The notes under the pieces are model-generated. The model had not been told where the DNA came from and searched no databases. It saw only the letters and a list, made by a program, of their open reading frames with translations. Shown here piece by piece: positions 1 through 7,957 of a stretch of 39,099 bases of DNA. Positions within the stretch are counted from its first letter, which is position 1; each line of letters opens with the position of its first letter. The position numbers and the translations under genes are program-made. This stretch comes from Zestosphaera sp. (GTDB lineage Archaea > Thermoproteota > Thermoprotei_A > Sulfolobales > NBVN01): contig JAWBSH010000008.1 in the NCBI GenBank assembly GCA_038843015.1, positions 1 through 39,099 of the forward strand, written 5' to 3'.

Positions 1-1
1 G

Positions 2-676
2 TCAGGCGAGGACTACAGACTAGCTTTCTTCGTTCTAGCCATACCTGCCGCAATATCACTCGCGTTTTTGCTCATGGCCTACACCACATACCCTAAAGTA
101 AGGAGCGTCAGTTCTAAGAAGACTGAAGTAGGTTGGAACTTAGGCAGAAAATTCAATCTCTTCTCAGTTTCACTAGCTCTCATGACCGCAGGCTACCTAG
201 CTTGGTCTTTAGTATCTTACCACATGAAGGAATACGGGTTAGTTAACGACCCTGAGATTTCTCTGATGTACGCTCTGGCGATGGGGGTTGACGCGCTAGT
301 AGCTTTCCCTATCGGCTACCTCTATGATAAGGCAGGACTGAAATCACTGATAATGACTCCTATATTAGCCGCCACTATCCCGGTACTCTTATTAACTAAT
401 ACTAGGACTGCAGTATACTTAGCTGCTGCTGTTTGGGGGGCTACTATGTCGATATATGAAACGAACATGCGAGCTGCTATACCAGACCTCGTAGAACCTA
501 GTAGGAGAGCTCTCGCTTACGGAACGTACGGACTCATTTACGGCACTGCCTGGATGTTAGGGGGTGTGTTAGCTGGAGCTATATACACGCTTAACCCAAC
601 CTACTTAATACCCTACGTACTAATTACTGAGCTGAGTTCACTCATAGCAATGATTTACTTACTGAAAAGCAAGTAA
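2..676 (+). CDS. MFS transporter, C-terminal half (truncated by window edge)
   Basis: The reading frame is open to the left edge, so only the last 224 residues of a longer membrane protein are visible; the Met codon at 68 is internal. The visible part is very hydrophobic, with about six membrane segments. It carries a cytoplasmic-loop motif (FPIGYLYDKAGLKSL) resembling the G-x-x-x-D-R/K-x-G loop of the major facilitator superfamily, and later GLIYGTAWMLGGVLAG, typical of the C-terminal six-helix bundle. Substrate cannot be told from this half. The stop lies 40 bases before ribB; the two may be cotranscribed, but nothing links them functionally. The family call is an inference from the loop motif and helix pattern. 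Confidence 0.75.
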   Translation, partial: SGEDYRLAFFVLAIPAAISLAFLLMAYTTYPKVRSVSSKKTEVGWNLGRKFNLFSVSLALMTAGYLAWSLVSYHMKEYGLVNDPEISLMYALAMGVDALVAFPIGYLYDKAGLKSLIMTPILAATIPVLLLTNTRTAVYLAAAVWGATMSIYETNMRAAIPDLVEPSRRALAYGTYGLIYGTAWMLGGVLAGAIYTLNPTYLIPYVLITELSSLIAMIYLLKSK

Positions 677-716
677 CACTTAAAACTACTCAACCACATT
701 GTTTTAGTGATGCTGG

Positions 717-1391
717 ATGCTGGAAAAGGCTGCAGAACTCCTGAGAATCGGAAGACCTGTCTTCATATACGACTCAGAAAGTAGGGAGAGTGAGGCAGAC
801 ATAGTATTCTTTGCTGGAGCAGTAAACACGTACTCAATAACTATTTCTAGGAAGTTTGCTGGCGGCTTGACTTGTTACGTGACTAGTAAGGAGGTAGGGT
901 CTCTCTTAGGTCTCCGATACTTAGAAGAAGTCTTCCAATTACTTGGTTATAGAGAGTTAACTCGTAAGAGGCTGGGCTACGGGGACCCACCCAACTTCAG
1001 CTTATGGGTAAATCACGTGGGTGTTAAGACTGGAATTAGAGACTCTGATAAGGCCAAAACAGTCAGAGAGTTAGACGAGATAGTCAGGCTGATTATTGAG
1101 GAAGAGAAAACCACGCTGGCTGTGAGGAAGTTTTATTCCGAGTTCGTGACACCAGGTCACCTCCCAATACTCTTGGGTAGAGGTCTCGACGTCAGGAAAG
1201 GACATACAGAGCTTAGTCTAGCATTAGCTGAGTTAAGCGGGTTAAGACCCTCTCTAATAATCACTGAAGTTCTGAGTGATGGTGACGCAGCTACATATAA
1301 CGAGGTTAAGAAACTAGCTGAGAAGTTCTCGACTGTAGTTGTTAGAGGAGACGAGATAATCTCAGCTCTAGAGAAAGCTAGGAGAATGTAG
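717..1391 (+). CDS. ribB: 3,4-dihydroxy-2-butanone 4-phosphate synthase
   Basis: RibB converts ribulose 5-phosphate to 3,4-dihydroxy-2-butanone 4-phosphate and formate in riboflavin synthesis. The 224-residue protein matches the single-domain archaeal form. Near residues 19-30 it has D-x-E-x-R-E-x-E-A-D, the acidic metal/substrate loop; then SRKFAGGLTCYV (family R-x-G-x-G-x-x-C region), KTGI with a following D, and the C-terminal TPGHLPILLGRGL and GHTELSLALAELSG blocks holding the catalytic His/Glu. ATG 717 is the first start after an in-frame stop at 708. No GTP cyclohydrolase II domain is attached, as expected in archaea. Flavin supply could serve the flavoproteins at 14.7-15.9 kb, but that is only a thematic link. 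Confidence 0.9.
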   Translation: MLEKAAELLRIGRPVFIYDSESRESEADIVFFAGAVNTYSITISRKFAGGLTCYVTSKEVGSLLGLRYLEEVFQLLGYRELTRKRLGYGDPPNFSLWVNHVGVKTGIRDSDKAKTVRELDEIVRLIIEEEKTTLAVRKFYSEFVTPGHLPILLGRGLDVRKGHTELSLALAELSGLRPSLIITEVLSDGDAATYNEVKKLAEKFSTVVVRGDEIISALEKARRM

Positions 1392-1450
1392 TAGTTAGTC
1401 TTCGTAGCTGAAGCTCTAAAGAGAGCTTTGATGAGTGAGAGACAGTTAGG

Positions 1451-1630
1451 GGTTTAGCTCTTATGTTGGTTTTATTGCCTCGTTTTTGTCCTCCTGCGTT
1501 GGTTTTTGGTTTGGTTACTCTTGGGGCGTTCGGGGGCACTCCTAGACTCCCACACATGAAGCACTAGAAACACTACAAGTGTCCTCACTCACATCAACTA
1601 ACATGAACAGATACGAAACCCGAAACAGGC
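1451..1630 (+). repeat. Diverged intergenic repeat, copy A (inverted partner at 38925-39099)
   Basis: This fills most of the 312-base gap between ribB and the next gene. The stretch 1489-1615 aligns with the reverse complement of 38940-39061 at roughly 80 percent identity by eye. The best-conserved block, GGCACTCCTAGACTCCCA, is identical in both, followed by a near-identical GCACTAGAAACAC block. Similarity weakens but continues back to about 1451. A short frame, ATG 1463 to TAG 1567, encodes 34 residues whose FCPPAL..GLV.L....GTPRLP pattern is shared in frame with the other copy. It may be the 3' tail of a lost gene, possibly tnpB of an IS605-type element, or a mobile non-coding element. Origin is unproven. 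Confidence 0.7.
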
Positions 1631-1703
1631 GCACTAGACGTTTGATGAATAGTTATCTGCTTAGTTATTAACTTTTTTGACGTATCTTTAGTAGGGTGAT
1701 GCG

Positions 1704-2375
1704 TTGGTCCAGGTAGTTCTTGAGTTGCCTGAAGAGCTTGTCAATTCTCTCAAGAAGATTTATCCAGGACTTGCTACAGAGATTCTCATCAAGAAAGTTC
1801 TTGAAGACTATTTAAGCAGGATTTCTCAAAAGCAGGTAGTGCAGGAGGAGGCGCTCGGCAGTATTCAGAGGTTGCTTAGGTCTGCGACAGACACGATAAA
1901 CACTTACTCCTCACTACTTACAGACCTTAGAAATAGGTTGGTTGAGATGCGTGAAGTTCTTGAAAATTTGAATTCAAAAATTGATGAACTCCCTTCCAAG
2001 ATCGTCGTGCAGCAAGTTCCTGTCGAGGCTGTTCAGGAGAAGGCTAGAGAGAAGATTACTGCTATAGAGATACTCAAGAAGCAGAAGATAATATATGAGG
2101 CAGACATAGCTAAGAAGATTAGGAATAGAGACGCCTTCTTCGACAGACTAGAGAGGGAAGGTGCTGTGGTCTTGAGTCTTAAAGATCAGCGGGTAGCGAT
2201 AGACGATGAGTTCTGGTCTGAATTTGTTAGTAAGGTAGAGTCTCTAACTACGGATAAAGACTCAGAGATAGCTAAGATTCTAGATAAGCAGGAAGTAGCT
2301 TTACTCAAGAAGCTGAGTGAGTCAGCGATAGCTTACTACGAGAGAAGTAAGAAGAAGTGGGTCATTAAAGCTTGA
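1704..2375 (+). CDS. Unknown protein: RHH-like N-terminus plus coiled coil
   Basis: Not recognised as a named family. Residues 1-40 (VQVVLELPEELVNSLKKIYP) look like the strand-helix-helix of a ribbon-helix-helix DNA-binding unit. Residues about 48-100 are a heptad-rich coiled coil, and 115-223 form a charged alpha/beta region that could be a winged helix (EADIAKKIRNRDAFFDRLEREG then VVLSLKDQRVAI). There is no signal peptide or membrane segment. Start is TTG 1704, with a GGGTGATG ribosome-binding site just upstream and an AT-rich TATA-like stretch near 1660-1675. It stands alone on the plus strand and converges with the nikR-like gene. A chromosomal DNA-binding or tethering protein is a guess only. 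Confidence 0.6.
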   Translation: MVQVVLELPEELVNSLKKIYPGLATEILIKKVLEDYLSRISQKQVVQEEALGSIQRLLRSATDTINTYSSLLTDLRNRLVEMREVLENLNSKIDELPSKIVVQQVPVEAVQEKAREKITAIEILKKQKIIYEADIAKKIRNRDAFFDRLEREGAVVLSLKDQRVAIDDEFWSEFVSKVESLTTDKDSEIAKILDKQEVALLKKLSESAIAYYERSKKKWVIKA

Positions 2376-2388
2376 CTACGTAAACAAC

Positions 2389-2790
2389 TCATGGGTTCTG
2401 CCTAAATTCGCTTAGATGTAGTGGCATGAACTTAGTGAAACAACCGTGCGAGCTTAGATTTCTAGCTAGACTCTCTATTTCTTGCGATGCTCCCGAAACA
2501 AACAATACGTTGACGCAAACACCCTCTAGGTGCTGGTGTGCGTACCCAACGATGATCTCTCTGAAGTTCTCGTAAAGCGACTCTAAACCTAAGCTTGGAC
2601 TTCCCGTGACTACAACTATAATTCCCGTGCAGTGGTGCGGGCTCTCTTCATGAGCTGACTCCGTTACGTAGTTCCTTAAGACTTCCTCAATCATTTTAGA
2701 CCTAGTCGTGCCTCTCTTGCTAGCCATCTCCTTAACCTTACTTGATAAGTCAGCAGGTATTGAGATACCGAATCTTTCTTTCCTACTCAA
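2389..2790 (-). CDS. NikR/CopG-family metal-responsive regulator
   Basis: A 133-residue repressor-like protein. Residues 1-45 form the ribbon-helix-helix (ERFGISIPADLSSKVKEMAS, then the TTRSKMIEEVLRNYV helix). Residues 55-130 are the ACT-like metal-binding domain of NikR. Metal ligands are only partly conserved: H85-x-H87 and C92 sit where nickel NikR has H-x-H and Cys, but with one residue less spacing, and no His occupies the position of E. coli His76. Its start overlaps the 3' end of the metal permease gene by eight bases, so it is the last gene of the transporter operon and is probably its regulator. The metal is more likely Zn or Mn than Ni, judged from the transporter type. Confidence 0.8.
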   Translation of the reverse strand: MSRKERFGISIPADLSSKVKEMASKRGTTRSKMIEEVLRNYVTESAHEESPHHCTGIIVVVTGSPSLGLESLYENFREIIVGYAHQHLEGVCVNVLFVSGASQEIESLARNLSSHGCFTKFMPLHLSEFRQNP

Positions 2791-3661
2791 GGCTATACCT
2801 CCTCATAATAAACGTTACTAAATAAATTAGAGTCAAGAGCAGGCCGACGCTGCCTGAGGGCGAGATATTCAGGTACGTAGACAGCATAAGCCCGCTTAAA
2901 GCCGATATAGTGCTTAAACCAACACTATGTGCTAGAGTTTCGCAAGCTCTCTTACTGAGATTTATTGAGATGAGTGAAGGCAGTAATATCATCACGTGAG
3001 ACATGACATAGCCGACTAACCTCAACAAAACTACTGAAGCAAGACCTAGCAAGAAGTATGGCACTAAGTCGTAGAGAGCTAGCTTAACACCACTTAGCTT
3101 GAGTAAGTCTATATCTACTCCCGCACACACGTTTTCTCTGAACGTAGTAATAACTAAGGTTGCTGTCATTATTGATGTGAGAGACAACATAACTAACTCG
3201 TTATAAGATATGAGTAGAGGGTCTCCTAAAATTAAAGCATTTACTGAATAAGTCATTCTGTAATTCACTGATACGTAATATAGGATTAAAACGCTGGAGG
3301 CTGTTGTACCGGCAACAAACACGGAAGTAGCTACATCAGGGTCTAAACCCGACCTCACCATATAACTAACACCAAACATGAGTAAGACAGAGACAGCTAC
3401 AGCTACTACGTAGTAGTTGTTAGACCATGAAGTACCAGTCACTATTAGGGAGAGAGCTATAGAGAAGAGAGTTGAGTGCGGCGCGGCCGCTGAAAGGTAG
3501 TAGAGTCTCCTAGCTGCTATAACAGGGCTTAAGAACCCGAAGATAAGACCTAATGAAGTGAACGTCAAGAGCCACCTCAGCTCCAGTCCAGAAAAGACTC
3601 CGGTTATGATGAGTGCGAGCACTAAAGAAGAATACGTTACCAACAACGCACGCACAACCAT
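2783..3661 (-). CDS. Metal ABC transporter permease (ZnuB/MntB type)
   Basis: A 292-residue integral membrane protein with about eight or nine hydrophobic segments, typical of the ABC-3 permease family for Zn2+/Mn2+ uptake. Characteristic features are the early LSPVIAARRLYYLSAAAPHSTLF region, including the A-A-P-H motif of this family's first loops, and the late glycine/serine-rich helix SVGLSTISALSGLMLSTYLN, which matches the G-x-x-x-S-x-x-x-G-L coupling region. It begins one base after the binding-protein gene ends (3662) and overlaps the NikR-like gene at its 3' end, so the three form one minus-strand operon. The ATPase partner is the divergent gene at 4759. Confidence 0.88.
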   Translation of the reverse strand: MVVRALLVTYSSLVLALIITGVFSGLELRWLLTFTSLGLIFGFLSPVIAARRLYYLSAAAPHSTLFSIALSLIVTGTSWSNNYYVVAVAVSVLLMFGVSYMVRSGLDPDVATSVFVAGTTASSVLILYYVSVNYRMTYSVNALILGDPLLISYNELVMLSLTSIMTATLVITTFRENVCAGVDIDLLKLSGVKLALYDLVPYFLLGLASVVLLRLVGYVMSHVMILLPSLISINLSKRACETLAHSVGLSTISALSGLMLSTYLNISPSGSVGLLLTLIYLVTFIMRRYSLE

Positions 3662-4681
3662 TTACTTCACCTCTAAGTGAATGCTGGTCTTCTTAGTACG
3701 TGTTGAGTGTATGATTAACCAAGCTAGGAGTAGCAAGGTAGCAGAACCTAGCAAGATTAGCGGGAGCATATCGCTAAGGTATTTTCCGCGGTCTGCGTCA
3801 TTCGTGAGTGTCTGGGTCTTTATCTTAGCAACTTGATCGGCTATGTTCTCTAGCTTGCTCACTACAGACCCACTAATAAACGGCAGGGGAACTTCCAATA
3901 CTGGAACGCCATACTGCACGCCAAGACTTCTTAAGTAGCTAACGTAAGTGTTTTCTTCTTCAGTAACAATTATTAAGTCTACGTAACCTTTCTTGACTTG
4001 GTCTTCTATCTCGCGCACTATGCTGGTGGTTGGGCTAACACCTTCTTCAGGTATTAGAAAACTAGTCAAGTTTATGCCGAGCCACGAGACAGCGTACTGA
4101 ACTACGGGACTCACACCAATTCCTCTCAAGTTCAGAGGCTCAACACTACTTAATAACTCGTTAATCTTACTCCTAACTAACTCGTACTTGTTTTCGTAAA
4201 TTCCTGCGCAAGCTGGGTTGAGACGTTTGAGTGTGTTCGTTAAGTTTCTCATAAATTCTAGGTAGTTGTAGGGGTCGTATATAGGCATGTGTAGGTTTGG
4301 CAACCCAGTACTCGGATTTTGTAATAACTTAATTCCAGACACTTTAGGTATTTCTATAACTACTGCCTTAATAACGCCTTGATCTCTTAGCTCACTAATG
4401 CGTAACTCGAAATGCGTGTGTGCTGTGGAGATAATCAAGTCTGCTTGCTCTAATAACTTAACGTCTGCTGGTGTTAGGGAGTAGTCGTGTGGGTCTATTG
4501 AAGGGGGGAGTAAAGAATACACTCTGTCTGAGTCGCACATAATCAAGTTTACGTCATCAGCTAAGTTAGGGAATGTAACGACGATAGTTATTCCGGTCGA
4601 GTTGCTTGAGTAACTGATTAATGGATTCAGGAAACTAACTAGAATCAAAAGCAAGCCAACATATCTTGCCTTAACAGACAT
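3662..4681 (-). CDS. Metal ABC transporter substrate-binding protein (ZnuA type)
   Basis: A 339-residue secreted, membrane-anchored metal-binding lipoprotein-like receptor of the ZnuA/TroA cluster. Residues 1-27 are a hydrophobic signal segment. Candidate metal ligands are the His in the family block SIDPHDYSLTPADVKLLEQA, His residues in the STAHTHFE block, and a His before PIYDPYNYLEF. A C-terminal hydrophobic helix (LILLGSATLLLLAWLII) plus basic tail anchors the protein at the outer face of the membrane; such C-terminal anchoring is common in archaea. Start ATG 4681 has a strong AGGAGG ribosome-binding site. It is the first gene of the permease/regulator operon. Confidence 0.9.
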   Translation of the reverse strand: MSVKARYVGLLLILVSFLNPLISYSSNSTGITIVVTFPNLADDVNLIMCDSDRVYSLLPPSIDPHDYSLTPADVKLLEQADLIISTAHTHFELRISELRDQGVIKAVVIEIPKVSGIKLLQNPSTGLPNLHMPIYDPYNYLEFMRNLTNTLKRLNPACAGIYENKYELVRSKINELLSSVEPLNLRGIGVSPVVQYAVSWLGINLTSFLIPEEGVSPTTSIVREIEDQVKKGYVDLIIVTEEENTYVSYLRSLGVQYGVPVLEVPLPFISGSVVSKLENIADQVAKIKTQTLTNDADRGKYLSDMLPLILLGSATLLLLAWLIIHSTRTKKTSIHLEVK

Positions 4682-4758
4682 TGACTACAGCCTCCTATGC
4701 TGTATTAATGTGCACACCTACTTATAAACTTTAATGAAAATGTGCATAGGGGAGAGAA
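4682..4758. promoter_or_regulatory. Divergent promoter of the metal transporter with symmetric dyad
   Basis: A 77-base divergent region. A TATA-like core, CTTATAAACTTTA, lies at 4721-4733 and reads acceptably both ways. Around it, CCTATGC at 4694-4700 and GCATAGG at 4744-4750 are a perfect inverted pair centred at 4722, so both genes carry the same GCATAGG sequence abutting their ribosome-binding sites (AGGAGG on minus, GGGGAG on plus). TGTGCACA at 4709-4716 is a palindrome, and AATGTGCA recurs at 4739-4746. These are candidate operators for the NikR-like regulator. Confidence 0.55.
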
Positions 4759-5529
4759 TTGCTGAGGGTGCTTGACTTAACTATAGGGTATGCGAAGCCG
4801 ATAGTTGATGGAATAAATGCAGTGTTTCGTGAAAAAACCTTAACTCAGATCATAGGAGCGAACGGTTCTGGCAAAACCACTTTAATTAAGACTCTCGTAG
4901 GTATTCTCAAGCCCCTGAAGGGTAGCATCTTCTTATACGAGGAAGACGTTACTGGGTCTCCTGAACGTATTGGTAGGTACGTCGGGTATGTGCCGCAGAT
5001 CTTCACACCCTCTTACTTCCCTTATCCGGTTAGTGTTGAGGAGTTGATTGAGTCGTCTTACCTCCTCTACAGGAGGAAGTGGCCTAGAACACTATCTAGC
5101 AGTGATGTTAAGAAGAGAGTTGAGGAGGTCTTAGACCTGGTAGAGCTCGACAAGAGCGTCAAAAACAAAAGTTTCTGGGAACTTTCAGGAGGTCAGAGAC
5201 AGAGAGTCTTAATAGCTAGAGCTCTGATCCACGAACCTAAGATACTCATCTTAGACGAGCCTTTCTCCTCAGTTGACCCTGCAGGCAGAGTCTCGCTGGC
5301 GTCAATGATGATCAAGCTACTTAAGAGTAGGTCAACTACCGTAATAATGAGTTCTCACGACCCTACACTATTATTGCAACACACAGACAACTTGCTACTA
5401 CTTGGTAATGGCAAGTGGTTCTTCGGTAGTCCAGGAGAGATACTTAAAGAAAACATACTTAAAGAAGTGTATGGGGAAGCAATAACCACGCATGAGAAGC
5501 ACGTGCACATACATGATTACCACGTCTAA
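4759..5529 (+). CDS. Metal ABC transporter ATP-binding protein (ZnuC type)
   Basis: A 256-residue ABC ATPase, the motor of the metal uptake system. Walker A is GANGSGKTT (near residues 34-42), the signature is LSGGQRQRVLIARAL, Walker B is ILILDEPFSSVD, and the switch His is in MSSHDPTLL. The C-terminus is His-rich (THEKHVHIHDYHV), common in Zn transporter ATPases and perhaps a metal sensor or chaperone tail. Start is TTG 4759 behind GGGGAG. It is transcribed divergently from the binding-protein/permease/nikR-like operon, an unusual split, but shares its regulatory region. Confidence 0.9.
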   Translation: MLRVLDLTIGYAKPIVDGINAVFREKTLTQIIGANGSGKTTLIKTLVGILKPLKGSIFLYEEDVTGSPERIGRYVGYVPQIFTPSYFPYPVSVEELIESSYLLYRRKWPRTLSSSDVKKRVEEVLDLVELDKSVKNKSFWELSGGQRQRVLIARALIHEPKILILDEPFSSVDPAGRVSLASMMIKLLKSRSTTVIMSSHDPTLLLQHTDNLLLLGNGKWFFGSPGEILKENILKEVYGEAITTHEKHVHIHDYHV

Positions 5530-5530
5530 C

Positions 5531-5546
5531 AGCCTTAATTAAGGCT
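5531..5546. other. Perfect 16-base palindrome after the ABC ATPase
   Basis: AGCCTTAATTAAGGCT begins one base after the TAA stop of the ATPase gene and is perfectly self-complementary. It could be a 3' hairpin, although as a perfect palindrome it has no loop, or a protein-binding site. No clear oligo-T tract follows, so it is not called a terminator. Confidence 0.35.
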
Positions 5547-5650
5547 CTTCTAAGTCAGCATTCCTGTTGCAGGGCCTTGTAGTACTGTTCAGGAAGCTAT
5601 AAGAGTCCCTAAACTAATTTACATAGGTTTAAAGTCTTGGTGATGTTGTC

Positions 5651-6619
5651 TTGAAAGCCGTGGTAGCAGTAGATATTGGCGCTACTAAGACTCGCGTAGC
5701 ACTATTTAACTCTGCTAGCATGGAGTTAGTGAGTAAAGTAGTTCTCAACACACCGCAGGAAGGGGGAGAAGATGTTGTGGCTGGAACTATAATAGAGGTA
5801 GTCAACGACTTAGTCAAAGAATTCAGTGAGTGGGAAGTAAGTGCGGTAGGTGTGGGGACTATAGGTCCTCTAGACATTAGGGAAGGACGTGTCATTAACT
5901 CTCCTAACATTAAGTTGAGGAGTTTTGAGCTGAGAAGGCCTCTGCGCGAGTATTTCAGGGTTCCTACATATGTTGTTAACGACTGTGTAGCTGCTGTATA
6001 CGCTGAGTACATGTCAGGTGCCGGACTAGGTAAGAAGAACGTTGTTTACGTAACTCTAAGTTCTGGTATAGGCGCTGGCGTAATCGTTGACGGCCACTTA
6101 CTCCTAGGTAAAGACGGTAACGCACATGAGGTAGGTCATATAGTAGTCTCTTACGACTCAGACGTTAAGTGTGGTTGTGGCGGCACAGGTCATTGGGAGG
6201 GTTTAGCTTCAGGGAATAACTTGTGGAAGCTTGTTAAGAAGCTCAGATCTAGGTGGTCAGGGGCTTCAGAACTCCATAAAATTAGTGGGGTGGAGGAAGT
6301 GCCGGCCGTGAAGTTATTTGAGTATTGGGAGAGGGGTGATGAGTTCGCCTCCTACGTAATTAATGAGCTAGCTAGAATAAATGCTGCCGGAGTTGCTTCA
6401 ATAATCAATGTATACGACCCGGAAGTAATTAGTTTCGGCGGGTCTATAATACTCAACAATCCCAAGCTACTCAACATGATTTACGACTTCGTTAAAGATT
6501 ACGTGATTAATCGAGTGCCTGAATTCACTATAACCAGGTTTGGAGATGATGTAGTTGTTTACGGAGCCGCTTACATAGCTTCAAAACCCCCAAAAGAATT
6601 ATTAGAGATACAAGCTTGA
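5651..6619 (+). CDS. ROK-family sugar kinase (hexokinase/glucokinase-like)
   Basis: A 322-residue ROK kinase, probably ATP-dependent phosphorylation of glucose or other hexoses, as known for crenarchaeal ROK hexokinases. The N-terminal phosphate loop is AVDIGATKTRVALF. The catalytic Asp is in VVNDCVAAVYAEY, and the zinc-type ROK signature reads CGCGGTGHWEGLASG, where the third Cys of the bacterial motif is replaced by His. The second ATPase lobe has YDPEVISFGGSIIL. Start TTG 5651 follows GGTGATG; an AT-rich promoter lies at about 5610-5635. The next gene is a sugar nucleotidyltransferase, consistent with sugar-phosphate supply. Exact sugar specificity cannot be read. Confidence 0.85.
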   Translation: MKAVVAVDIGATKTRVALFNSASMELVSKVVLNTPQEGGEDVVAGTIIEVVNDLVKEFSEWEVSAVGVGTIGPLDIREGRVINSPNIKLRSFELRRPLREYFRVPTYVVNDCVAAVYAEYMSGAGLGKKNVVYVTLSSGIGAGVIVDGHLLLGKDGNAHEVGHIVVSYDSDVKCGCGGTGHWEGLASGNNLWKLVKKLRSRWSGASELHKISGVEEVPAVKLFEYWERGDEFASYVINELARINAAGVASIINVYDPEVISFGGSIILNNPKLLNMIYDFVKDYVINRVPEFTITRFGDDVVVYGAAYIASKPPKELLEIQA

Positions 6620-6685
6620 GTAAACTACTACATAGAATCACTGATTCGTGAGGAAAATTCTTATATTGTAGTCATTAAAATCTTA

Positions 6686-7804
6686 ATGGTGTTGTTAGTG
6701 GGTGTGAGTACCGCCATCATACTGGCTGGCGGTTACGCTACTAGGTTAAGACCTCTTACACTAACGAGGCCTAAGGCGCTGCTCCCTATATTAGGTAGGC
6801 CTCTCCTAGACTGGATACTGGATAATCTGAAGAACGCTGGTGTCAAGAAAGTATATATTTCTGTGAGATACATGAGCAACATGATTAAAGAGAGGTATGG
6901 CGACGGATCGAGTTACGGGCTTAAAATAGATTACGTAGAAGAGATAAGTCCTTTAGGTGATGGTGGTCCTATACCGCTCATAGTAGAGAAATTCAATATT
7001 AATGAGCCCTTCCTCGTGGTTTACGGAGATGTATTTAGTGACGTACCTATAGAATCTTTTATAAGGTTTCACGAGAAGATGGGTGCAACTGCTTCAATAG
7101 TCTTAACACGCGTTGATGACCCGTCAAGATATGGCGTGGCTCAAGTAAGTGACGGTGGGAAAGTCGTTAAGTTCATTGAGAAGCCTGAGAAATCACCTCC
7201 TTCTAACCTAGTTAACGCAGGGTTCTACATATTCACTCCCGAGCTAATGAAGTTCTTTCCGTCTAAGAAGCCATCTAAGCTGGCTGTCGACGTGTTGCCT
7301 AAGTTAGTAGAGCAAGGTCTTTTGAACGCGTACATTCATGAGGGGCTCTGGCTCGACATAGGAGTTCCTAAAGACTACTTAAGAGCAAACCTGAGTGCTC
7401 TGAAGTACTTCATGCCCGAGGGCTTCGTATCCCCTACTTCGGAGGTGGGAGACAACGTCGAGATCATTAAGCCAGTCTTCATAGACGAGAACACTAAGAT
7501 AGGAGATAACTCTGTTATAGGACCTTACGCGTTAATAGGTAGGGCGTCAATAATAGGGAATAACGTTCGAGTAGCTGACTCACTACTCCTAGACAACGTA
7601 GTTACAGAGTCTGCCTGCTACTTGAAAGGAGTTATAGTCGGCACGGGCTCACACATAGGTAGGTGGGTCCGCATATCTCCCGGAGTTATATTAGGCGATG
7701 AAGTAAGAATCTACGATGAAGTCTTCATAACGAAGAACGTAACAATACTGCCTCACAAAGAATTAAGTGACGACATAATAGAGGAAGGTAAAGTAATACT
7801 CTGA
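6686..7804 (+). CDS. NDP-sugar pyrophosphorylase (sugar-1-phosphate nucleotidyltransferase)
   Basis: A 372-residue enzyme that joins a sugar 1-phosphate to an NTP, feeding glycan or N-glycosylation pathways. The N-terminal Rossmann-like domain carries ILAGGYATRLRPLTLTRPKA, the nucleotide-binding signature, followed by LVVYGDVFSD (metal-binding Asp), FIEKP and NAGFYIF. From about residue 245 a left-handed beta-helix of hexapeptide repeats follows (ISPTSEVGDNVEI, ENTKIGDNSVIGPYALIG and so on), the acyltransferase-like tail of archaeal GlmU/RfbA-type proteins. Start ATG 6686 lies about 20-25 bases below a TATA-like TTCTTATATTG (6659-6669), so the message is nearly leaderless; GTG 6704 is an alternative. 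Nucleotide and sugar are not determined. Confidence 0.88.
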   Translation: MVLLVGVSTAIILAGGYATRLRPLTLTRPKALLPILGRPLLDWILDNLKNAGVKKVYISVRYMSNMIKERYGDGSSYGLKIDYVEEISPLGDGGPIPLIVEKFNINEPFLVVYGDVFSDVPIESFIRFHEKMGATASIVLTRVDDPSRYGVAQVSDGGKVVKFIEKPEKSPPSNLVNAGFYIFTPELMKFFPSKKPSKLAVDVLPKLVEQGLLNAYIHEGLWLDIGVPKDYLRANLSALKYFMPEGFVSPTSEVGDNVEIIKPVFIDENTKIGDNSVIGPYALIGRASIIGNNVRVADSLLLDNVVTESACYLKGVIVGTGSHIGRWVRISPGVILGDEVRIYDEVFITKNVTILPHKELSDDIIEEGKVIL

Positions 7805-7957
7805 GCCTCACCGCTATTCAGCAAGTTAAAGACGCAGACGTAAGTGTGAAAATATATTTCCTCATTATTTTAAGTTTCTCCTAAAGTAGTGATGGTGCTT
7901 AATTGATCTTTTAATGACTTTATTTGCTTTGATTACAGTATCTTACGGGGTTTAGTA

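Noticed and set aside
5629-6012. Minus-strand 127-codon open frame opposite the ROK kinase
   Set aside because: Antisense shadow of a well-supported gene, with low-complexity Ser/Thr composition and no ribosome-binding site.
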